A DNA stretch of 64,000 nucleotides from Cunninghamia lanceolata (GCA_027924645.1 BSBN01000254.1:16872501-16936500), one strand, 5' to 3'; shown: positions 24,160 to 35,528, numbered from the stretch's first letter. Numbers and translations: made by a program. Notes: generated from the letters alone by a model not told the origin.

Positions 24160-25940
24160 GTGACAAACCACTTCCTCTGTCTGTTCTGACTTCATGTCTC
24201 TTGTGTCTTCCATATCATTCATCTTGAACCAGTCCTTTTGAACCACTGTCAAACTATGTCACCTCTAAGTTATCACGTAGGCAAGGCCATTCTCAGTGCG
24301 CCCCCGAGGCTCCTCTGTCCCGTCCACTCCCTGTCTCGTCCTTCTATCTGTCTGGGTCCATACCATTTCTGTGTCTCCACCATCACCTAGGTCTTAGGTC
24401 CATCAAGGTTCACCCCGAACTACGTTGCCTCTGTGTCATCACATAGGCAAGGCCATTTAGTAATGAGCCCTCGAGGCACTAGGTCAGTCCCTGAGGGTCC
24501 ATCTCTCCATGTCTGCTGTCCTATCACCCTTAATAAGTCAATCCTTGTCTAAACTGGGGGCAACTCCTTGACCTTGTTGTGGATTTGGATTCTTGAATGC
24601 CACGGTTCTAAAGAGGATACCAATAAAGGATTGCGATACCTTCATAAGACAGACATAGCAAAGCAAACTACCCGACAAAAAAAATCTTGACTCGAAACAT
24701 CAACCTATCCAAAATAAAGCAGAGTACTATGTCAAAACACTTCAAACAATTCTATATCAAATATGGCAAAAGACACATCTAATGTAAGAATGTTTTGTCA
24801 ACAGGTTAACTTACAAGGTCTTGAATTTTTGTCATTATGTCTTCCTATGCTACTCGAGGATGCCAAAAGATAGAGATGCTATGATGGGGGCATAATTTTT
24901 CTCTATCTGCTGCTTGTGGATTAAACTTTAGTAATGTGACGACTTCTGTCTAATGACGTGATCAGCAAAAGATCATCGAGGACTCCGAAGCCCAAACATG
25001 AAAAGGGGCAATCCTTGTCTGTTGAAATGCAAGAAGTACTCAGGTCATCTAGATTCAAGTTTGACTAGATGCTTGTATCAACTTGCTATATCAAAATCCA
25101 TGAAAGGATTACTCAGGTAATCTTGGTCTAATTATACCTAGATGCTTGTATTCCCTTACAACATTCCAAAAAGTGAAAAATACCAAAAAGTGCCCAATGA
25201 TGAAAGCAAACACCTTGCAAAGATGTCACGTTTCTACATCTGTATCCATCTCATATCTAGCAAAATCCATATCATCCATACAATAATGCAAATCTTGCAG
25301 TATGTCAAACAAAAGTTAGTATTTCTCCATGTCTTGTCTTCCACTCGTCTACATCATCACTGTGTCGATTGAGTACATTTGGACATATCAAAAACATAGC
25401 ATATAAGTTGCATATCGCATTTACATTAGATAGTCATTTCACATGATTACATCACTCCACATACATAATAAGTACATTAAATGATTTCCATACATGTTTA
25501 GGTCATCCACCGTACATTTTGCATCCATACATCATATCAAAAGAAAATCAAACATATAGGTCACACACATATAGAACTGCATAAATCATATCCACATTAG
25601 CATTTGCATAAATCAAAATTATTCTAAAACATCCATCTAGCATACGTAACATACACCACACATCATAAAATCAAATTGCATCCATAGCATATACGATGTA
25701 AGAACACATACATATAGACCATCAAATAGGTGCATCATCATATAAATCATCAAAAACACATGTTCAAATATACAATATATCACAAATCTCTGTCCAATCT
25801 CAGAGTCATGAACATCTACAAAATATATTAAATGGTGATACATGTCCCAGAATAACAAGTACCTTGGCTATCTCAGCCATCGGTCAAAAAAAATGTGTGC
25901 TACAATAAAAAAAAATTGGTACAAGTGATCGGCTCTGTCT
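24160..25940. other. Gypsy-plus spacer between integrase and antisense gene
   Basis: There is no coding signal. A unit with acgtaggcaaggccatt near 24278 recurs as acataggcaaggccatt near 24440, which is a local duplication. Another pair, actcagg...tagatgcttgta, lies at 25034 and 25111. From 25380 to 25880 the sequence is rich in catacat and catat words. Confidence 0.5.
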
Positions 25941-25944
25941 AACC

Positions 25945-28590
25945 CTACGGCGGGGGCATGCTGCTCCCTACACTGGTTGCTCCTCTATCTCCTCCTGACG
26001 GCTGTGGACCCCTCACTGAGGCTACAGATTGAGATCCCCCTGCTCTCTGACCTACCTCTGACTAGCTCCTGAAGCTCGTAGCTCTTTGGCTCACTGACAT
26101 AGCTCCGTGGTACAATACCCTGTAATACTGAGCCTGCACCTAGGCTCTAGTCAACTCACTCTACACCTGAGCCACCTGTGCCTATGCCTGCTGTACTTGT
26201 GCCACTAAAAAATTAGAGGTCCCATCTGTGCCCAGAGCCATCACAGCTGCATCCCGCTTAGCCCTCATAGCCCGCATACTGGCTAAGGCTGCGTCTCTCT
26301 CTCTAGTCAACTCAGATAGCCAAGTCGCATCTGACTCTCTCTGTGACTCTGCTGCTCTAAGATGAGCCCTCAGCTACCTAATCTGACTCTGCAGTGCCAC
26401 CATGGCCTGCTGCTGAAAGTTGGGCTGTGGAGCCTGCTCTGCCTGCTCTAGTGCCACCTGTTGCACGAGCACCTACCCTACCTGTGCCTGCTGCTACACC
26501 GCCTGCTATGGCGGTGACATCTATCTCCGTGCTACCTCTGGCTACACTGACACCTGGACCTGTGCCTGTCCAACTGCCTATTGGCCCACGAGCCCCTCTC
26601 CAACCCTCTACCTCTATCTCTGTCTCCCATCGTCTCCCTGATCTCTCCTCCTCCTCCGTCCTCCCCTCCCCCTGCTAGCTGCACCCACACTGTCTGCATC
26701 CTCCTCATCAATACAAGGAGCCAACTCTCCTGGTCCTGAGTACCTCAGGAATGGGTGTGCCATGAACCAATCCTTATAGTCTAGTGTCATGCCAGCATCT
26801 ACTATGTCTCTCCTCATCGGCCAAGCTGCATATAGAATCTGTTGAAAATCAGGCAATGCCTCCTCATAGGATGCCATAGGACCCCACCTAAATCTCTCAG
26901 CATGGGTCCTGGCAAACCATACCTCTCTCTGAGGTTTGCCCTGTACACGACCAAACTGTCTCTACACTCAGCTGACTATCTATCGCTCCAAAATATATTG
27001 AGTCCTGCTAATGAGCCATCTCGTCTGGAAGCAATATGGGAGCTTGTCTGCCTCATCATCCCACACCTCACAGTCAATATACAGCTGGTGGACAACTGTA
27101 TCTAAGCCATCAAAGGCATGCCTCCAGTACTCAAGCTTCACCAGCCTATGTTGGGAAATCACACCTGCATATCCATAACTATACAGCTCACCCCTCTGCC
27201 TGTGAAAGACGCATATCAACTGGGTGATAGCAATGTGCTCCCACAACCAAAACTGTAAGAGCAATGCGCCTGTTGCTAAACTAGAGCCTCGATGGTACAC
27301 TGCCTGATGCATATCTCTATATAAGTGTGCAAGCATGCACACACCCCAAGCATACCATGTCCCGTCTGTCAACATCCTCTCTAGTACCTATCCCCAGCCA
27401 ATTGGGAAGCCATGCGCTCTCCTATCGGGGCATACTACACCACTGATCAGTCTAGCCACTATGCTTGGGAAGTAGTCATAGCAGTCATGCATGTCCTGCC
27501 ATGAGGTCTCCTCCCCCGCCAACTCTGGATTGTCAAACACCCGCCTGTACTCCTCTAGCCTAGAGTCACACTGTGACTCATACTCAACCAACTCCCCCTG
27601 AATAGGGAGGTGCAGAATCCAATAGACATCCTCCAGAGTAATGGCCATCTCTCCCGTCAAAAAATGGAAAGTCCCATCCTCACTGTGGAAGTGGTCTACG
27701 GCTGTAGTCACCATCGCCTAGTTCATGCAAACCTCAGGCATAAAGAGCACATGATACAAACCCATAGCACCTAGAGCCTTCCGATCTATCTCGGTCAGTA
27801 TGTAGCGCTGCAACAATGGCAACGGAAACTGCTCGCGTGATGTAAGAACATCTCGAATATCCTCCTACAACCAAGTAACACATACCGTCAATGAAATCCA
27901 TATCCATATCAGACCTACTCAAAGCAATCAAGCTATCCTAATCATTGGCTTAACATATCAAATTAATCAAAATAGCATATCATCTCTCGACTAGATTCCC
28001 GGCAATCTCGAAGATTGCTAATCAATTGACGCATCGATCAGGATGCCAATTGGGTTAATTTTGTTAAGTCAACTACTTTTCCTAAGTGCAAATGTGCCAA
28101 TTCAAGTAGCAAATGCGCTGTTTCATATCAAAAGCACAACTTCACATGAATGCACCACTTTCTGACACGTATGCACCGTTCTAGCAAATGCACCATTTCA
28201 GGGACCACATGCACAACTCTGGCATATGCGCCAATTCAAAGCACATATTTGTAATTTACGGATATATGTGCAAACTCATAGATCAAATGCGCAAAAGTAC
28301 AAATGCGCACATTTATGACTCATGCGCGAAACGAACATATGTGCCACTTCACAGCATATATGCGCAATCTCGCAACAAATGTGCCATTTCTAACTGCATA
28401 TGCGCAAAATAAGAGTTGTTGTGCATCTGTGTAAGTTGAGTTTCCTAGCCATTAATACGCTCAAAAATTGACTTTTGACACGTTTTGAAGAAACACATAC
28501 TGGGGGTCCTGCCTCTGCTGGCTGATCGAATCATTGAATCCTCTCAAACCGGTGCTCCTCACATGGAATATCTATCTATCTGGCTGCCAT
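25945..28590 (-). pseudogene. Antisense plant-mobile-domain (MAIN-like) protein gene, two exons
   Basis: Minus strand. Exon 1 is 28590-28501 (30 codons, ATG at 28590). A 636-bp intron (28500-27865) starts GTATGT and ends TTGTAG. Exon 2 runs 27864-25945 in one frame without a frameshift; splicing is phase 0. Exon 2 shows the aminotransferase-like plant mobile domain: HFHSEDGTFHFLTGEMAITL, EDVYWILHLPI, then GTWYAWGVCMLAHLYRDMH and TGALLLQFWLWEHIAI. A basic GRGGRRRRR stretch follows, then a Gln/Ala/Arg-rich coiled-coil tail (AESQRESDATWLSELTRERD). About twenty codons are TAG and one is TGA (exon 1). Nearly all fit former CAG Gln codons. Mobile-domain proteins are known both as host silencing factors (MAIN/MAIL) and inside transposable elements. 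In this element the role is unknown. Confidence 0.85.
28080..28430. repeat. Degenerate ATGCGC-type tandem repeat inside the antisense-gene intron
   Basis: About fifteen loose units of 17-23 bp, each opening atgcgc, atgtgc or atgcac and followed by an AT-rich tail such as aatttcatagca. They fill the middle of the predicted intron. No coding sense is apparent. Confidence 0.65.
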
Positions 28591-28666
28591 GCTCTCCTAA
28601 GCTCTCTAGAGGACAAATCAACTATGGACAAGTGTACAAATGAATTGAATATGTGGACCCAGCTCC

Positions 28667-28674
28667 TATATATA
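28667..28674 (-). promoter_or_regulatory. TATA box for the antisense gene
   Basis: The minus strand reads TATATATAGG 77 bp upstream of the exon 1 ATG. A start 25-35 bp downstream would leave a 5' leader of about 45 nt. It lies inside the element, between the gene and the 3' LTR, so the gene appears to have its own promoter. Confidence 0.55.
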
Positions 28675-28860
28675 GCAAATGACCCATATCTGACTACATG
28701 AACACTATGGCTACTTCCCATGTTTGTTTCTCTGAACCGTATCCCATTTTTCTCTGACCTAACCTGTTCTTCACCTTCTTCTTCGTGAGATTGTCCATCT
28801 CACTCCCTCCTGTATTCTTCCCATCCAATCTCTTGAGGGGGCATCCTGTCGTTAAAACTT

Positions 28861-28890
28861 GTACCAGGGGCAAACTGGGGCATGTATCAC
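28861..28890 (+). promoter_or_regulatory. Gypsy-plus polypurine tract region
   Basis: Purine-rich gtaccaggggcaaactgggg ends a few bases before the 3' LTR at 28891, where plus-strand priming is expected. The match to a standard PPT is imperfect. Confidence 0.55.
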
Positions 28891-30011
28891 TATCGAAAAT
28901 TCTTATTCGTTGAAACAACATGATAAAACACATTGCTTCAAAGAGGGACAAAATGTATATACCAAAAATTGGCATGACTCTACTTAAATAAATATTTTAA
29001 ATATTTATTTCATCCTTAGTATTCTTCTACCATTAAATAAATAAATTCATTTATTTAGTTGATTCACTTGCTCTCATTTAATTAAATAAACACATTTATT
29101 TAATTAATTAAAATCAAATTCACCAACTTCATTCTTCTAAAATAATTAAATAATTTTAGTTATTTAATTAAAATCTTTTCTCCTACTAATTTAAATAAAA
29201 TGCAAATTTTATTTAAATAAAATAAAAAATCCTCACAAAATAAAATATATTTATATATTTTATTTATTATTCTCACTTATCTATAAAAATAAATAAAAAA
29301 ATCCCTTTTATTTATTTATACTTTATATCTCTCCGAAAAATCATTCTTATCTTCCTAAAATAAACTTTCCTGTTGTCACAAAAGCAAAACTCTGAGTTAC
29401 AAAAGCAAAAGCTATTTTAAAATAGTTTTAAAGCAAATCCTCTCCTAAATTAGAAAAATAAATTCTAATTTAAAAGGAAAATTAAATCCTATCCTTATCA
29501 AGAGAGAAGTTAATTCAACATAATTGCTTTTGGAATGACATGTGTCCTTCTTCTATTGGATGCACATTTCTCAACAAGCCTCCACCATTGATCTCTTCTT
29601 TTCTTCTCAACCATTGATCTTCCTTCACCTTCTTCTATAAATACAACCTTCTTTTCATCATTTCAAATTTGGAGTTTGTGCAAACTTATGCTATAGGAAT
29701 CTAAGCGTGCCTTTGGCACCCCTATTTCATTTTAGCACTTCATAGCATCCTCCATTTCTATATTTGAAGCCCAGCTTCAAATACCAAAGTATCCTAGTCA
29801 TTCTTCATTTGTCATCTTCAAACAAGCAAACAAGCAACAGCTTCTGAGGGCTTCACAATCAAGATCAAATGAAGATAGGTGAACTACAGAAGACGCAAGG
29901 TAAAGGTGAAGGTATCATTTGATTCTTGTTTAATCTTTCCTTTATTTTCATATTTCTGTAGATGTTTAGGTTTTTCTTATCTTATTGATTAATCTAATTT
30001 TCCCTCACACA
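28891..30011 (+). repeat. Gypsy-plus 3' LTR, 1,121 bp
   Basis: It aligns end to end with 20426-21544, including the AT-rich inverted-repeat row and the TATA box near 29633. Its first base pair is TA rather than TG. It abuts the truncated integrase gene of Gypsy-minus at 30012. Confidence 0.92.
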
Positions 30012-30835
30012 ATTCTATCTTCCCATAAAGCAGATTTCAAATTGGTATGCCAGGTGCTCTGGTTGTCCTCCATTGTTCTCTTGATGATCCATATGAGGTT
30101 TTTGTTTGTGGACTCAGCTTGGCCATTACCCTAAGGGTAATAATTTGATGAAGTGCCCAAGTAAATCCCATTCCTCACAGCCCAGTCAATTATTTTTAAT
30201 CCAACGAAAGCCAATGCATTGTCTGAGATGATAGATTCAGGGACCCCAAATCTAGCTATCAAATCACTGTAAAAAATTAGAACGGCACCCTCATTGGACT
30301 CCTTTAGGGCAACTGCCTCCGTCCACCTTATGAAGTAATCAGTTGCTGTGAGCACCCACCTATGGCCTGTATTGGATGGTGGATTGATGGGGCTTATGAA
30401 ATAGATACCCCACCTCATGAAGGGTTGCTCAACTTGAATTGGCTGTAGGGGCAGAGCTGGCAGTCGTGATTTGCTTGCAAAAATGGTACACTACACACAT
30501 TTCCTAGCCCAAGCGTGGGCATCTTTGAATAAGCTGGGCCAATAATATCCAACTTTCAATATCTTCCATGTAGTAGTCCTTGGGGCAAAATGACCCCCTA
30601 CTATTCCATCATGGAACTCTCGCAGCACCTTGTCAGTTTGAGTTTCCTCAATGCATCTTAACAATACGCCATTAAAATCCTTCTGAAAAAGGATGCCATT
30701 GATGAGAACATATGGGATAGACTGTAATCTAAAGTATCTTCTCTTGGCTCTGTCTAACCCTACTGAACATTCACCAGTTTGCAAATAATGGATCATATTA
30801 TGAACCCAACTGGTGCCCGCTACTATTGTGTCCAC
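30012..30835 (-). pseudogene. Gypsy-minus integrase (truncated)
   Basis: Minus strand. The N-terminal zinc-binding region is at 30835-30491 (ends WARKCV; includes GGHFAPRTTTWKIL). The catalytic core is at 30418 and below, with TATDYFIRWTE, ESIISDNALAF and the Glu in GNGQAEST just before the break. So all three acidic residues are present, but the C-terminal domain is lost where the Gypsy-plus LTR begins. A stop separates the finger from the core. It belongs to the same pol as the RT upstream at 31208-32382. Confidence 0.85.
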
Positions 30836-30907
30836 TTCGTGTTCACCTTCTACGGCCAGAAATGCTGCCTCTTCCCTGCTTGCTTCATTCTTAGGACCAG
30901 CAGCAAC

Positions 30908-32382
30908 CTATTCACTGAGTCCTCTTCCTCGGATGAGCTTGGTTATTTTGATGTCAATGTCATACTCCATGACCCTTGTAATCCAACCAGCTCTTTTCTC
31001 ATTAACGTCCTTACTCAGCAGGAAGTCCTTTACACCAGGGTGAGTGACCATTAGATGTATCTTATTATTAGAAATAAGATGTCTAAATTTCTTAAGGCTC
31101 CTCACTACTGCAAGGATGTGTCTCTCAATGAAGCTATGTCTCTATTCATACTCTTCTAAGCTCTGGCTGAAAAAAGTGATTGGCTATTCAAAAGATTCGC
31201 TCTATTGCTATACTAGAATTGTAGAAATGGTATCCAGACCACCATAAGCATACAAAATAAAATCCTTTGAGAAGTTAGGATTTATCAGAGTTGGTGCAGC
31301 TGAGAGCGCCTCTTTTATAGACTCGAAGCTTAGCTTGGCTTCCCTCATCCAGCTAAAAATTGTATTCTTTTTTAACATGGATGTCAAAGGCTTCAGAAGA
31401 TTTGTAATGTCTAGTATAAACCTTTGCAGAAAATTAATTTTGCCAATAAAACTTTGAAGTCCCTTCTTGTGTCTAGGTAAAGGCAACTCCAGAATAGCTC
31501 TTACCCTTTCTGTATCAATGGTAATGCCTTCCTTTGACACCATGTGTCCCAATAGCCTACCTTCATGAACAACGAAAATGTAGTTTTTGGATTGAGAGAT
31601 ATGCCAAACTCTCTACATCTCTCAAATACTTGCCTCAAATGGAATAAATGCTCATATGCATTCTTGGAAAAGACTGTGATATCATCTAGGTACACCAGCA
31701 CTAATTTATAAAGCAAACCCTTGAAAGCCGTGTCCATAGCCCTCTGAAAAGTTGAGCCAGCATTTGATAGACCAAAGGGCATTCTTTTGTAAGCCATGAT
31801 GCCCCATTTGGTAGTAAAAGTGGTTTTATACCGATCCTCCTCCTTGACTAACACTTGATTATAACCAGAAAAACTATCAAGCAAGGAGAATATCTATGAG
31901 CCAGCTACTACTTGCAAGATTTGCTCCATTGAGGGCAGCGGGTAGTGGTCCTTCAGGGAGGCTCTATTTAGATCTCTGAAATCAACACACAATCTGATTT
32001 CTCCATTCTTTTTTCTCACAGGAACAAAGTTGGAGACCTAAGAAGTATGTTTGATTAGAAAAATGATCTTTCCCTCGATTAGTTTGGTCAATTCTTTAAT
32101 CATCAGGGGCTCGAGTTTTGGGTTTAAGGGCCTTTGCTTCTGCCTTATAGGTTTTGCCCCTGGCTCTAATTCTATGGTATGCTGGGTAATGTGAGGGTCG
32201 AAACATTTTAGGTCTGAATAATCCCAAGCGAACACATCTTCAAATTCATGGCATAGAGCAATAAAAGCCTTTCTATCCTCGGCTAAGTAGATTTTACCAA
32301 TTTTAAGGAGATTACCCTTAAAGATTTCTAGCTCCTCGTAATGTTCCTCTTTTACTTGCATGCTAGTTTTGGTCTTCTTCAT
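30908..32382 (-). pseudogene. Gypsy-minus reverse transcriptase and native RNase H
   Basis: Minus strand. The RT entry region at 32382-32038 (FEDVFAWDYSDL, a HTIELEPGAKPIRQ segment) leads into the palm at 31884 and below (LLDSFSGYNQV, MPFGLSNAGSTFQRAM, active-site YLDD), then the thumb and native RNase H at 31552-30908 (GLQSFIGKINFLQRF, HLMVTHPGVKDFLL). At least one frameshift near 31560 and several stops break it. The order RT, RNase H, integrase is that of Gypsy. Confidence 0.9.
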
Positions 32383-32699
32383 TTGATCATCAGTGCTGAA
32401 AATAGACTCAATATTACCAATCCCTTGAGTAGCTTGTTTGTCGTCAATTGAACTATTTGATCATTGCCATACTGCTACTTGAGTTTATCTTGGTTCACCA
32501 CAGAGAATTCATCCTCTAACAAAAAATGTAGGATTTGCTCATCACGTTCGAAAACCTACCAATGAATGTCGTTGTCATTGATAAAGGGTCTATCCACTAT
32601 TTTTACATGAGGCTACACCTTCTCCCTTTGAATATCACTGGGGATGTCAAATTGAGCCCCAATTACAACTAACCTATCTGCTTGGTAATTCTGATTTCT

Positions 32700-33055
32700 T
32701 GGGATATAGATCAGATTGAAAGCATCAAACTCTCAATCATGTCCCATACCTTGTGCTTATAGCATTTCAAAGTATCATTTTTTGTAGCATGTAATCCTCT
32801 TACTTGATTTACAATGAGTTCACTATCCCCGAACACCTACAAACAGCGAATCTTTTTCTTTCTTGCCCACTGCAATCCCTGGATTAACCCCTCATATTCG
32901 ACAGTGTTGTTGGTGCATGAAAAGGCAAAATGGAAGGTAGAATAATACCTGTCACCATGAGGAGACACCAGCATTACACCACCACTAGATCCATTCCTAC
33001 TTCTAGAGCCATCAAAGTACATTTTCCATACTTGATCTTGCCCTTCTAGTTGCAA
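32700..33055 (-). pseudogene. Extra RNase H-like domain between protease and RT
   Basis: Minus strand. WKMYFDGSRSRNGSSGGVML with NNTVEYEGLIQGLQWA and, further on, VFGDSELIVNQV match the extra RNase H of Gypsy-plus (WKMYFDGSYTQHGSGAG; YGDSQLVINQV). It is in the same frame as the protease region above it (33910 to 33055 is a multiple of three), so it was part of one polyprotein. The native RNase H still follows RT at 31105. The catalytic Asp of YFDG, the Glu of VEYEGL and the Asp of FGDSE are present. Stops after about 32730 end the readable part. Confidence 0.8.
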
Positions 33056-33082
33056 CTCTGAACTCTTTACAAGGCTTGGAAT

Positions 33083-33910
33083 TTATGATTCAGGCTCATG
33101 CAATATGTACACTCCCATACCAGTCTCTTGAACGTGTTCCTTGGGACCATCAACAGTATTTTCCAAGGCCCATTCCCTTAACAATACCTCTGGTATACTT
33201 TTAGTTTGTAGTTGGTGAGTAGCAGCAAGCTCCGGGTCATCACAGATAAGGCAATTTGCGTTAACAACACTTGGTGTGTAGGGCTCTATATGATGATTTG
33301 AAAGCAACTCAGATTTTAGGGTTACTTTGGTGCCATATCTGGTCCTGAAAAACATGTGGGACCAGTCTGAGGATAAATATCCTCCTATCTTGGCTGTGAA
33401 CTCCCTTGATAGGCACATTGCAAAATGGCGAGGTAGGTCTATGATGAACACCTCCTGAGTGATGGAAACGTTGGGATAGGTATGTAAGGTAAGGCTTAGG
33501 TCCTTTATCACACCCACAGTGTTGACAGCTATGCCATCAAGTTGGGGCACACCCTTGGTTAGGAGCTAGTAATTCAGTCGTAATTGGTTTGCAATCTTCT
33601 TAGGCATCACAGAACTACTTGCACCACTGTCTACCATGCAATTGTGCACTAGCTTATCTCCTATTATTAAAAACACATAGAATGGAAATGGTTTGGCATT
33701 CTGGCTTGGCTGTTTGTTGCTATCTTGGGGGGAATTGGTAAGGACAACCTTGGCTGGGTCAACAATAGCATCATCTGACAATTTTAAACTAGACAAAGCA
33801 GACTGCAATATGTCTTTTTGGCTTGGGATCACCAAGGAATCCCACATGGACATTATCACATTTGCCTTTTTCATATTCTCAGTAATATTGAAAGGTGTAG
33901 CGACACTCAC
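33083..33910 (-). pseudogene. Gypsy-minus aspartic protease and linker
   Basis: Minus strand, one frame with a TAG near 33568. The protease active site is MVDSGASSSVMPKKIA. The following 150 residues (LPRHFAMCLSREFTAKIGGY and on) are the conserved stretch that follows protease in Tat/Athila-like Gypsy elements. Then comes the extra RNase H at 33055, after a TAA near 33080. Function: cleavage of the polyprotein. Confidence 0.82.
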
Positions 33911-35528
33911 CTTCTGATGTGGCTTGGTAGTAGCAATATCAGCCTACAACTGAGGCTGCTCTTTGGTAGTTGCTTGAGTACTTCTTCGTAACACATGGGG
34001 AAATTGGGATGTAGATGGATCGTCCGATCCTTTTTCTGTGCTTGTCGCCTGATCCATCTCATAACTTCTCCTTTTGGCTCTCGTGTTTGTTGCAACTAGA
34101 GTGTAGTCTCTGTTCATGCCACAAAATTCATTTTCTTGCCAATTCATGAAAGTTGTATCATGTTGCGGTTGTTCAATCTGCTATACAGTCCCCTCATTAG
34201 ATGTGCTCAGCTACGAAACTACAACATTTTGTACTGCCAGAGCTTGATTTATGGTTCCATTTAGACATGCTGCTTGACTATGCAGCTGATTGCTTGGAAA
34301 GCACCATTCATACTCCGATGCCAGGTTTTTCTAAATAGGGACAATGTCGCTAACGGCACTAGTGGATGTAGGGTTGTAAGGCTGGAAAGGCCTCTGGTTC
34401 ATGTTCTGCCTAACCCCTTGATAATTGTTCTAATAAGGTGGCCTGTTGGCATGGTAGGGTTGGTTATGTCCCTGATAAGACTAGTTTTGCCCTTGGTTAT
34501 ATGGCTGATAGGGCTGTCTATTCTAGAACTGCTTATTTTTCATATTTGTCATCTCATTACCAAAAGATTGCAACAATCCCTTGATCTCTCGTAACTCAGA
34601 TGACTAGTTTTGAGTAGCACTTTCTATTCTATTTGACTGCAAATTAGTTGTTGGTAACGTTGGAGCGGCAGGTATAACAGCTATGGGAGGCACATATGTT
34701 GGGAATGGTGGTTGAATTGCGGGGAAAATTGGTAAAGAAAGCCTAGGAGCAATTTTACCAGCCTAAATGAGGCTATTTTCAGCCCTAATGGCTATGGTAT
34801 AGGCCCGTGGTAAGGAAAACCCTCCCGTGGATTGAACTATGACAGAGATGTCACTATTTAATGCTCTGAAAAAAATATAGGAATGCATGATCAACTGTGG
34901 GTCTTACCGTTGGTGGGATTCTATCCCACATCTTTGGGAAATAGTGGTTGAAGTCTGACATGACCTCATGAGGGGCTCTTTTGATTGTAGACAGCTACTC
35001 CACTAGCGATAGATGGTCTAATTTGTCCTCAAAAAAACTACACAATTCTTCTCCCAAGCAATCCCAGGTATCTATGGAATTCACTGGCAGACTTCTAAAC
35101 CACTGCAGAGCCTTCCCTTTAAGGGAAGCTACCAATAGCATAATTGCCACATTTTCTTCTATCACATGATGGACAACACATAGGTTTGTGATGTCCTTGA
35201 TATGTTTAGCTAGAGTGGTCTGATCTTCACTATGAAAGAATGGTAAACTCTTCAAGGCAGTGACAAGAATATCATCATGCTGAGCTAGATTCAATGGACT
35301 ACCTTGGTTGAAAGCAACAAAAGGCTGATTTCTAACTGCAGGAATCATTGTGACTGAAGTCTTTGAGTTAATGTGAGCTCCAACAGTAGGGGGAGTCAAC
35401 TTGGCTCTCTTGGACTGCACCCGAATCCTGCGCTTCTTAGCTGCTACACCTTTTCTCCTAGGTGGGGATAGTTGTAGATACTCAAAAGGCGAAGAGCTGC
35501 TTCTTGTATGTATTCTTCTTATAAGCAA
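33907..35528 (-). pseudogene. Gypsy-minus Gag
   Basis: Minus strand. The capsid-type domain at 35528-34995 includes PFFHSEDQTTLAKHIKDI, LLVASLKGKALQWFRSLP and TWDCLGEELCSFFEDK, typical of Gypsy Gag (retrotrans_gag). The upstream part is basic (RRKGVAAKKRRIRVQSKRAK). After a stop the chain continues to about 33910 and has a Gln/Asn/Tyr/Pro-rich stretch near 34380-34520 (RQPYQPYNQGQ, NNYQGVRQNMNQRP) with several TAG codons at Gln positions. I see no CX2CX4HX4C knuckle. The true start codon is uncertain: the first codon at 35528 is TTG. Confidence 0.8.

Larger units (their letters stand above)
20426..30011 (+). mobile_element. Gypsy-plus, Tat-like Ty3/Gypsy element with antisense mobile-domain gene
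   Basis: LTRs of 1,119 and 1,121 bp flank a pol that begins in the last part of RT, then the native RNase H, an extra RNase H, integrase, a long spacer and an antisense plant-mobile-domain gene. Gag, protease, most of RT and the primer site are missing right after the 5' LTR. The flanks do not match: gaaac on the left inside B, attct on the right inside another Gypsy integrase gene. The present copy therefore cannot be a simple single insertion. Confidence 0.88.

Noticed and set aside
24884..24900. Purine tract before a possible LTR start (gatgggggcataatt)
   Set aside because: No second copy of the following sequence in the window and no TG/CA pair, so I do not call an LTR.
26394..26678. Plus-strand open stretch rich in Pro, Ala, Cys and Thr
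   Set aside because: Shadow of the antisense mobile-domain gene's Gln/Arg-rich tail; the minus frame continues the same protein.
27871..27931. Separate small gene starting at 27931 on the minus strand
   Set aside because: It spans the predicted intron end; the coding frame of the mobile-domain protein starts at 27864 after TTGTAG.
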